Source: Saccharum officinarum
Lineage: Eukaryota > Streptophyta > Magnoliopsida > Poales > Poaceae
Length of the DNA: 64,000 nt
Assembly: GCA_020631735.1 (NCBI GenBank)
Contig: CM036188.1
Location: 13,124,214-13,188,213, forward strand
Reading direction: 5' to 3'
Part shown: positions 34,976 through 44,267 of the stretch, piece by piece
How the letters are laid out: every line of letters starts with the position of its first letter
Numbering within the stretch: position 1 is the stretch's first letter
Program-made: the position numbers and the translations under genes
The notes under the pieces: model-generated
What the model saw: only the letters and a program-made list of their open reading frames with translations
Told to the model about the DNA's origin: nothing
Database searches by the model: none

Positions 34976-36300
34976 GCAGCAACGTGCCCGAAAACCCCAA
35001 AGGGCCTCCCTCCGACGGCCGGCGCGTCAATTCGTCGGAACAGCCAGCCGTGGGGCATGCATGCAGCAAGCACCGACAAGATCTGGAGTCATCGTCGTCG
35101 GCGTCCTCGCATTGCCCGATAGATAGGCAGACCCCGGATCATCATGGAAAGTAAAGGAAAGGAGGAGCAAGAAATCGATAAGACCTGGCTACTAGAACTG
35201 CTTTCACATCCCCGCCCGCCGCACGCGTACGTACCACACCCCACCCGACGAGACCACACACGTGAGCGATCGTCGCCGCTTGATTCTGCCTTTCAATCGG
35301 TCGGGCCGAAACCCTGGTGTCTCCGATCGTCGTCGACCAATCTCCGTCGTCCAAACTGTGCGTCCAAGGAGGAGCCCTGCGGCCTCCGACAATGGCGGAC
35401 CACGCCCACGCCGCGCGCCGTCCTCACCTGCCGACACGCCACCGCACGCGCACACAAGCACACAGGCGCCAGGTGCCGGGCGCGTTCGCGCCGCGTCGTG
35501 CTCCGCCCCGGAACCTCCGGTCGACCGGTCCTCTCCTCCACCGCTCCACGCCGTGGCCGCGGCGCGGGCCCCGCCGGGGACGCAGGGGAAGCGAATGGCG
35601 AGGAGGGACAAGCTCCACGCGGACGGTTCCTCTCCGCGGGCCCCGCTCCACATATTCCTTGCGGGCGGGCCAGGCCCAGCCCAGGCCGCGGGCTGGGGGA
35701 GGCGCCAACGTGGGCAAGTGGCCGCCGGGGCCCAGCGGTGGCCCACCACCCGACAGCGACGTGGCACCGAGCTGCCGAGCGCCGGTGGGGCGACGCCTTG
35801 ACCTTTTCCGCGCGCGTCGGCCGGGGGCCCGCCCCGTGGTGGAGGCCCGCGACGGCGACCCAGGCGGGGCCCGCCGCCCCACCGAATCGCTCGGGATCCT
35901 CTGCGGCCGGGCGCAGCCGCCGCGCACGGGGGACGACGGGCTCGCGAGCGCACGGGGACCGCCGGCTGGCGTCTTCCCTCCTCCCTTCGGGCCGTCGACA
36001 CGTGTCCCCACCCAGCGGTGTGAACGGCGTAAATGGGCGGGGCCCGGGTGGGCCACGCGCGGGTGCGCGGCTCCGTCAGGGTGGTTGGCACGTGGGGCAA
36101 GCCCACCACCACCAAAAGCGACCCGGGCAGGTGCCGGCGGCTATGACCGGTGGGGCCGCCACCGCGCGGGGCCCGGACGCCAGTCAGCGCGAGGGCGGGT
36201 GCGGGGTCGGGGCGACGTGTCGGCGTTCCACCCCGCGTGCGGCCGTGGACGGAGGGCGTGCACGCCGGGGGTTTTAGCCAGATTTTTTCTTTTTCTCCCT
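34976..36300. other. Very GC-rich, CpG-dense block without a recognisable gene
   Basis: The base composition changes sharply at about 34980 and again at about 36290. Stop codons are so sparse that frames of about 377 and 370 codons (+) and 303 codons (-) overlap, yet none shows a domain, and all are rich in Arg, Pro, Gly and Ala as expected from composition. GTGGGCCC- and ACGTGGC-like motifs are common, as in grass promoters. No exon with splice sites was found on either side. It could be an orphan promoter/CpG island or captured gene sequence. Confidence 0.5.
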
Positions 36301-36310
36301 GCCTTGTTTA

Positions 36311-36588
36311 GGTCTCGTTTAGATTCCATAATTCACCCTAAATTTCACTATGTAAAAAGAAGATTCCTCATCATATCAAAATATCAGCACATATATAGAG
36401 TACTAAATGTAAATGAAATCAAAAACTAATTGCACAGTTTTGTTGTATTTTGTGAGACGAACATTTAGAGCCTAATTAATCAAGATTTGGACAATTATTA
36501 CCAAAAAAACAAAAACAAAAGTACTACGGTGCTCGAGGGTGGCACTGTGCCGAATCGGCCACCCCGAGTCGGGTAACTAAACGAGCCC
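36311..36588. mobile_element. GGTCTCGTTTAG-type MITE, 278 bp
   Basis: Ends GGTCTCGTTTAGATTCC and GTAACTAAACGAGCCC with TTA on both sides. Core motifs match the copies at 22.0, 41.4 and 62.7 kb. Confidence 0.85.
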
Positions 36589-36591
36589 TTA

Positions 36592-36852
36592 GTTCTCAAT
36601 TCCTACCCCAAATTCCACTATGCAAAAAGAAGATTCTCCATCACATCGAAATACCGGCAAATGCATGGAGTACTAAATATATAAGAAATAAAAAAACTAA
36701 TTACACAGTTTTGTTGTACTTTACGAGACGAACATTTTAAGCCTAATTAATCAATGTTTGGACAATTTTTACCAAATAAAAACAAAAATTACTACCGTAC
36801 GACGCGTACTGTTGCAAGTTGGGTGCCCAACTTTGGAACTAAACACGGGCCC
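36592..36852. mobile_element. Second MITE of the same family, directly adjacent
   Basis: The body (CCACTATGCAAAAAGAAGATT, AGTACTAAATATATAAG, GTACTTTACGAGACGAAC) and right end GGAACTAAACACGGGCCC match the family. The left terminus is merged with the end of the previous copy, so the border is approximate. Confidence 0.75.
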
Positions 36853-37083
36853 TGTCCGATTCGCTCCTTCACGTGGAATTGCGTTCGCATGCCTCTTAGA
36901 AGTAATCGATAGTACTGTAGTTTGCTACAGCAGGAGCACACCATTAAATCCTGGCACTGTATCTTCTTTGCGTAAACACATTTTCCTCCTCTACTAGCAG
37001 CCACTGCTCACCACTAACCTTTTTTTCTAATCAAGGAAAAAAATATCCATGCTAGTACACATTACTCGTGTTATATTATTATA

Positions 37084-37237
37084 CTCCCTTATTCTAAATT
37101 ATAAGATATTTTGTTTTTTTCGTTGATTTTAATTTTACTAAGTATATATCTAGACAAAACTGTATATATAGATGTATAACAAAATCTATGTATCTAGAAA
37201 TGGCAAAGCATCTTATAATAATTTGGGACGTAGGGAG
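37084..37237. mobile_element. Stowaway MITE, 154 bp
   Basis: CTCCCTTATTCTAAATTATAAGA at the left is matched, inverted, by TCTTATAATAATTTGGGACG and TAGGGAG at the right; TA flanks both sides. Confidence 0.85.
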
Positions 37238-37303
37238 TATTTTTAGATATTTATATTTGCGAGTGAATATGTAGTAAATACAAATCTTCTCAGGATATCA
37301 GTA

Positions 37304-37622
37304 CTATTCCAATCGTTTGAAACATATGGTGTATTAGAATCCAAAGAAGTTAGACTTCATAATTTTGACGCCAATTAGTCATGGTATGCTTACTTATAGG
37401 AGATAAAAGATATATAAGTGAATCCATATCATACATATTCTTTCAAATTACTTATAGGAGATAAAAGATATATAAGTGAATCCATATCATACATATTCTT
37501 TCAAAATATATGAATTTATTTTTACCAAATAATAGTACCTTTAAGCGCAATTGATGGTCAAACTATACTTCTAAAGACTTCCCCCAAATTCTAATACGAT
37601 GTATAAAACAAAATGGATGGAG
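37304..37622. mobile_element. Degenerate Stowaway-type MITE with internal duplication
   Basis: Left end CTATTCCAATCGTTTGAAAC and right end TATAAAACAAAATGGATGGAG are imperfect inverted repeats. The left flank is TA, but the right flank has changed to TC. A 58 bp tandem duplication lies inside. Confidence 0.6.
37390..37505. repeat. Perfect 58 bp tandem duplication
   Basis: The unit beginning TTACTTATAGGAGATAAAAG and ending ATTCTTTCAAA occurs twice in a row, at 37390 and 37448, with no differences seen. Confidence 0.95.
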
Positions 37623-39686
37623 TCTTGAACTACAACAATTGTTGTGCAATACAAGTACATAATTTAGATTTGTATACACATGTGTTAATGTTAACAAATA
37701 TATTGGTTTATAATACTATTGTTGCTATGTCACGACAACCATACCAACTTACCAACAAAACTGATAGGGATGTCTACAAGTCAATAGAGAATACATTGTT
37801 TTATAGCTAGCAAGATAACAAGGCGATAAAAAGTATGCATGGAAAAGGCGGAAAAGGACAATGAGCGGGAGGCTTCACTATGATGGGAGTGGAAAAGGAA
37901 TGGAATAGGGATCAAGGCTATGTGGCTGAAACTCACAACGCACATAAATATCGGCGATGAGACGTGTGGGTTGTGCCTAAGAAATTGTTTTTTAAAAAGA
38001 ATATGCGCTAAGCAAGGCGATAATGATGCACCCAATTTACGGTTGTTATCATGTATATTGGGCCCATATCTTTTTTATTCCCCTCGCTTCTTGATCTATT
38101 ATAGCTTCAGTCTCATGGTGGTTTATCAGTCCTGCAAATAATCACAAAGTGTATTAAGCTTCATATACTATGTATTAAATCATCTAGGGACTACGCACAT
38201 AGGCACTAGACCATAATATACCATGAAAATATAAATATGTTGGGTGTGTACTAATTTGTAATAGCAGTGGTGGGAGAGAGATAGATAGATAGAAAGAGAG
38301 AAGGTACAGTATACTAATACTCAAGAAGATATCATTATTAGAGTAGTAGTGTTTTTTTTAAAAAAATGATGGGTAGCCTATAAAATTATTGATCAAAATC
38401 TTTAAAACGGGTATTTTACGAGTATTGGTACACATATTCATGTACATGTCGTCTTTTTTGCAAATAAAATATAATAGAAGACACATCATTTTCAAGGATG
38501 GTAAGGCAACCTTTTCACTTCCGTTGCTTTTTCAACCTTTTGAGTAAATTTCAACATCTATCTACGCCGTAAGCCCAATCAAAGGATATGTTCAAGAATG
38601 TTAATTGCCTACATATCTGGATGTATGACTTGCACCATCAAAGTTCAATTATACATGTGAAACTACGCAGGAATGCAGAATGGATTGGGTTTAATGAGTA
38701 ATATCAAAAGTTATTCTATTCTTTGCTAGATGCTATGTTTCTTGTGTTGAGTTTCTTGAAACACTAGTTGAATATTGTTTTCTTGCCAATAGTTAAAATT
38801 GATAGACTATGACTAACTTCGTAGGCAATGTCATGCGTAAGAGGCAGATGATGCTGATTGTCAACAAGGACATTAACATCACTACTTTTTTTGTGTGCAA
38901 GCAGAAAAATGATATGTGTTTCTTGATTAGGACATATTTTTTGATAATTACAGAACCTTTTCAGCTCTATTTCTTATCACGTATGACCGTGAAACTTGTT
39001 GGCATCATAATGGAACCACGAAAGATGTATAAATAATAAATTAATGCTTATGCGCTAGCGCTAGCTAGCTAACCTAGTTTGATAAAGAGCATAACATAGT
39101 CATGGATATTTTTTCAAAATATCTTTCCCAGTATCACTGGTTACACACACACACACATACCCAGAATCAAGTGAACAGCTAACAAATAATGTCAAGGAAA
39201 ATGTCCTTGCATGGAAAATGCTGTTGATGTGGTAACTGATCAAAATGAACATATACCATCTTCTTGGAATATCAATCAATTCCTAGTGACATGCAGCTAA
39301 CTTTCGATTCCTGGACTTCCAATCGCTTTACGTCCAAAGCCATCCATCACCTGACCTGAGAGAAAAGAACACAAACTAATATATATCTTAATCACCAGTG
39401 CAAAGACAAGACTACCATACATGATGCTACCTTCACTTAGCAGGAAGATTAAGATTTGAAGTAGACCAGTGAATAAATAAACACCCTAGCAGACAAAAGG
39501 ACATGGATCAAAGACAGTCAATACATGCATGGCCACAACCCTGAATATTGGGCTTTGGAGAGTGAGAGAGGGCAAAAAGGGGAAAAGCAAAAGGGTCAGA
39601 GAGGCAAAGCCATCTCTCTCACACCCATATACAAGTATGTATAGATTATTATAGTAGTACAAGTACTGTATTAAAATCCTGACCTA
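37623..39686. other. Intergenic, no gene recognised
   Basis: AT-rich. It contains short GATA/GA runs near 38278-38300 and a CA run near 39143. Open frames do not exceed about 84 codons and have no known domain. Confidence 0.4.
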
Positions 39687-39915
39687 GGCCCGTTCACTTC
39701 CCAAAATACTTCATCCGCCACCCGTCACATCGAATCTTTGGACGCATGCATTGAGCATTAAATGTAGGTAAAAAATAACTAATTGTACAGTTTATCTGTA
39801 AATGTCGAGATGAATCTTTTGAGCCTAATTAATTCATGGTTGGATAAATTTTGCCAAATAACAACGAAAGTGCTACAGGAATTTTTCTCCAAATATTTCG
39901 GATCTGAACACAGCC
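39687..39915. mobile_element. GGCCCGTTCACTTCC-type MITE, 229 bp
   Basis: Ends GGCCCGTTCACTTCCC and GATCTGAACACAGCC with CTA on both sides. Internal TTGAGCCTAATTAATTCATG and ATTGTACAG match the family core. Confidence 0.8.
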
Positions 39916-39918
39916 CTA

Positions 39919-40404
39919 GACAGCTTCCAAAAGGCAAAGGAAAAAAGGGCGAGATGGCAAACGTGGACGTTTCCTAGTTCTTCTGACACACACACACCAC
40001 ACCAGCAGCTGTGTCAGTCAGGACATGCAGGAGGTCAGTGTACATTGGCCGGCCTTCTGTGATCCATCTCTCACCATATCTATCTCAAATTCATGTGCCC
40101 TGTGGCCTACGTACACACCTTGTGCCAATAGTACACCACAGACAGTATATCCGTGTCATCTGATCATCCTCTCTCTGGAAGATCTCAGAGTAGTACTATG
40201 GCGGCTCTCCCTGCAACTCCCTGCAACTAATGATGAGGAGAAAAAAGTATTGTCAAATCACATGGACTTGCAAACTTTAAAACATTGTTTAGTACATTTC
40301 CTATGGAAAACACTCAATTCAATTAGTCCAATAATTTCGTTGAAATAATATCTTGTATGCATGCCACTACTTCTTTATTCTATAAAATATCTCCTATACA
40401 CATA
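39919..40404. other. Intergenic, no gene recognised
   Basis: A CAC-rich stretch near 39988-40000 and otherwise mixed sequence. The 107-codon open frame at 40.0-40.35 kb has no recognisable domain. Confidence 0.35.
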
Positions 40405-40792
40405 CTCCATCCGTCCCATAATACTAGACGTTCTAGCACTAGACGCGACTACCAAGGATGACGACAAAAGACCTGCATGCCCCTAGTACTCCCTCGGTCT
40501 CCACGCATTTAGCCTCTCTCCTTCCACACTCCTGCAGTTCGTCGTCCAAATCCCGCCGAGAAAGACCGACAAAGACGAGGCGGATGGCTGTACTACTCCA
40601 TCCGTGACCGAGACTCTCGAGGATAAGCCTTCCCACCATCCTTTTTTTATTTTTTTATTCATGTAGTGGGAGGCAGCGACGTGTTGGATGGATGGGCTTG
40701 CAGTACAGGGTATAGGCGCATGAGCTAAAATGACTTGTATTTTGAAACTTTTTTCGAACGCTCCGACGTCAAGCATTGTGGGACGGAGGGAG
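40405..40792. mobile_element. Stowaway-ended element, 388 bp
   Basis: Left CTCCATCCGTCCCATAATAC and right GTGGGACGGAGGGAG are inverted, with TA on both sides. Another CTCCCTCGGTCTCC-type end near 40490 suggests a nested or composite structure. Confidence 0.65.
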
Positions 40793-41377
40793 TATATAAT
40801 GTCTTGGTTAACACAAGAGGAAAACATCACAACTTGGGTGTGTGGCTAGCTTTCATTAAGCAAAATCATTGTGCTTGTGGAAAACAAAGAATTCTCTTTT
40901 CTTTTTGTACAGTCTTGTGAAATAAAAATATGAGGGTGAGGTCACTGTAACCGATTTTCCAGTGAAAAAAGTAGATCTATTTGCAGTCCAATATAGCTAG
41001 GTGTGTCAATTGAGCCTGTAATAACAGGACATAAAGGTCCACATGCACAGTTGATATTTGAGGGCACAATCACTCCTACGACACACCAGTCCTTTCTGAT
41101 TGTGTTGTGTGCTCAAATTGGTCACCCAAGGCCAAAACTGTACAGATGGGTCTGCACACCTAAAATGCTTTGCATTGCTTCATGAGAGAGAAAGTAAGGG
41201 AGAGAGAGATAGAATGGGGAGAGAAAAATCTTGAAGATAGCTAGAAATCTAGAGAGAAAATGAAAAGGGGAAAGTGGGGGGAAAGTTGTGGGGTCTGTGT
41301 GAGGATAATATTGGAAGTGGGAGGTGGGTATCCCTCCTCCACAGTCCTTTTTCATCTCTCTCCCTCTTTCTCTCTGA

Positions 41378-41661
41378 GGCCGTGTTTAGATCCGGACTTC
41401 GGTGCCCCGAATTGGCCTCGCTGCTACAGTGTTCCTGGCAGAACACTGTAGTAGCTTTTGTTTTTTAGTGCAAAAAATTATCCAAAAATTGATTAATTAG
41501 ACTCAAAATGTTCGTCTCGCAAAGTACAACAAAACTGTCCTATTAGTTTTTGATTTCATCTACATTTAGTACTCCATGCATTTGCCGACATTTTAATGTG
41601 ATGGGGAATCTTCTTTTTGCATAGTAGAATTTGGGGATGGAATTGGAAACTAAACAAGGGC
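41378..41661. mobile_element. GGCCGTGTTTAG-type MITE upstream of the homeobox gene, 284 bp
   Basis: Ends GGCCGTGTTTAGATCC and AACTAAACAAGGGC are flanked by TGA on both sides. It ends about 110 bp before the putative TATA box of the BLH1-like gene. Confidence 0.85.
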
Positions 41662-41770
41662 TGAAAGACTTTGCTAATTGGCCTGCTAGCTGGTCTTCCT
41701 CCCCCAGCCTCTTTCCCTTTCAGCTGGAGGAGATAGATGAGAGAGGACTGGAGGAAGCAGGCAGGAGAGG

Positions 41771-42728
41771 GATATATAGGCCGGTGTCTTCTGTAGAGAG
41801 AGATTGAGAGCAAAAGGGAAATAAAGGAACTCTTGCAGGCATTCAACACTGACATGAGTGATCTCATGCTCTTGATACCTTGGTACTCTTACATCACCCT
41901 TCTTCTTCTTCTTCCCTCCTCCCCGGCCCTCTTCCTCGCTCATCCTGCCCCTTTCTAGCTAGGATCTTCAACAACCCTTCTCTCTCTAATTCTCTATCCC
42001 CATATAGAGAGAATAGAGGAGAGAGAGAGAGGTGAAGGCAGGCAGCTGATTTTCTTATGTGCAAGAGACAGGACAGCACGTGCCGGAGGAGCTCATGAGC
42101 TGCATCAATTCCTGAGGTAACTGATGGCATAGAGAAATAGATAGAGATGAGAGAGATGGTGAGGAGGAAGCTGTGCTGAGTGATGTGTATGTGTGCGTGC
42201 TTGTGTTGACATCTGTGCACCCCGTTTCTTTGTTAAATCACTTGATGAAGATGGATGCCTGCCTTTTCTTTTCCTTATTAATATATATTTTTTCTGATAC
42301 TGATGCCTATTCCACATCTCTCTCATGCTATCTCCTCTTCTTCTAGATATAGCTAGCTAGCTTAGTGTTCTTCCTTTTCCATGCATATATACATGCTGGC
42401 ATGCTGCACCTCATCTCCCTCTCCTCCCTGCTACCTTCACTCTTCATGGATCCAATTTCACTTCTCACTCCACATATTCCTCAAATCATTGCTTCGGTAT
42501 TCTTTTATTATTATTATTATTATTATTTTGTTAGCTTTTGTTTCTTCCCTCGTTCGTTCCTCTGAGGTGCTATGTGTTAATCTCTTCGATTCGCGTTCTT
42601 CCTCTTGGACTTGCAGGGAAAACCACAAGCTTGTGATCTTGCACTCATCAAGCTATTAGGTGAGGAGAATTTCGTGCGCAAGAGCACAAAGCCAAGGTTT
42701 TGGGGCCGTCGTCGACGACCTATAGGCG
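41771..42728 (+). promoter_or_regulatory. Promoter and spliced 5' leader of the BLH1-like gene (predicted)
   Basis: GATATATAGG at 41771 is a good TATA box, followed by a GA/CT-rich leader. A donor CTGAG|GTAACT at 42117 and an acceptor GGACTTGCAG ending at 42616 predict a 500 bp leader intron, which contains a TTA microsatellite (about 42505-42527). The leader then continues from 42617 to the ATG at 42729. BEL1-like genes often have a leader intron; here it is inferred from the splice motifs only. Confidence 0.5.
41854..41958 (+). CDS. Upstream ORF in the predicted homeobox-gene leader, 34 codons
   Basis: An ATG about 80 bp after the putative TATA box opens a complete 34-codon frame ending in TAG. 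Its product starts MSDLMLLIPWYSYI and continues with a five-leucine run and a Pro/Ala-rich tail. It is hydrophobic, and lies wholly in the predicted first leader exon. uORFs are known to repress translation of several plant regulators; whether this peptide is made or conserved is unknown. Confidence 0.35.
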   Translation: MSDLMLLIPWYSYITLLLLLPSSPALFLAHPAPF

Positions 42729-44217
42729 ATGGCGGCGTACTACCACGGCGGCGCCGGCACGGACATCCAGCCCAGCACCGACGGCCTGCAGACGCTGTAC
42801 CTGATGAACCCGAGCTACGCCGGCTACGCGGACGACGGCGGCGCGTCCACGCCGGGGGCGACCAACATGATGCTCCTCAACTCGGCGGTGACCACCATGA
42901 CGCCGGCGTCCTTCGCGCACCACCGCCACCACCAGCAGCAGTCGCCGTCGTCGGCCGCGCAGCAGCAGCACTTCGTCGGCATCCCGCTCCAGGCGCCGCC
43001 GTCGGGCTACAACCTGTGGACCCCGGCCACGGCCGCCGTGGACATGTCGTCGCCGCCGCCGCAGGCGCAGACTCCCGGCGGCGCCGCGGCGGCTGGGGTC
43101 AGCGCCGTGCTCAGCCTGTCGTCCCGCGAGGCAGCGCCGCCGGTCACGGTGGCCGCGGTTGCCGGCGGCTGCACCACCGACGAGGGCAAGTACCTGGGCG
43201 TGTCGGCCACGTCGCAGGGGCAGATGGTGATGAGCTCCAAGTACCTCAAGGCCGCGCAGGAGCTGCTCGACGAGGTGGTGAGCGTCAGCAAGGGCGTCGA
43301 GGACGCCAACAAGACGACCAAGAGCCTGGCGGCGGTGAAGAAGAAGGAGGACTCGGAGGGCGTGTCCGGTGGCGGCACCGATGACGGTTCCGGCGCAAAG
43401 AGCAGTGGCGGCGCGGCGGAGATGTCCACCGCGGAGCGGCAGGAGCTGCAGATGAAGAAGAGCAAGCTTATCAACATGCTTGACGAGGTCAGTAGTATAT
43501 ATAAATAGCACAGTTTATGGCTTCAATTCATACTACTAAGATTAATTTCACAAGTTATTTTCCATTTGATGTCTTTCTCTCGATCCTGTTCAAAAATAAG
43601 ATATTTTTATTAAAAAAACTGTTTTTAGTTGCTGTTGATGAGGCCTTGAGGGTCCTTGATTTTTCATGAAAGTTTTTTGTTATGTTGCCTCAAATTTGAC
43701 GGGGAGAGATATTTTGTCACGTTTTTGCTGTTTGCTTGCTTCTACAGTCTAAGACAGTGTCACAGTGTTATGTATTAAAAGGCTGGGAACCATTTGCCTT
43801 TCGGTTATCTTTGTTATGCTGTTTCTTTTTCTGAAAGATGAGTGACACAAGTTGTTGGAACAGTGCATGGCTTTAATTTTAATTTGATGGATATATATCA
43901 TCAGACTTTTCCCCCACTTTAAATCCTTCTCTTAATCAAGCATGCATGCTGTATCAACTTTCTGTAGTAGTATCAATACCAATTATTGTCCCCCTACTTA
44001 ATTCTGTGATTTCCACCTCGCAGAAAACACTAGTTATTATGCGGTTTAGTTATTCCCAGCTTACATACTTAAGAGATTCTTATTAGTACACCTTCTCACC
44101 ACTTAGGTTCTGTTCTTCTTCTTTTCCTTTTGAAATGTGTTAATTTCATTTTAAGCGTATGGGGTAACAACTAAGAGGTTCGGTTCTAATAGTAAAATGA
44201 AAGCAATAATATATTTT

Positions 44218-44267
<50 letters not shown>

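Noticed and set aside
35144..36277. 377-codon + strand frame, with a 370-codon frame and a 303-codon antisense frame
   Set aside because: All lie in extremely GC-rich DNA where stops are rare, overlap one another, and are Arg/Pro/Gly-rich with no domain or splice partner.
42720..43511. 263-codon antisense frame across exon 1 of the homeobox gene
   Set aside because: A shadow of the GC-rich real exon; the sense frame has family motifs and correct junctions.
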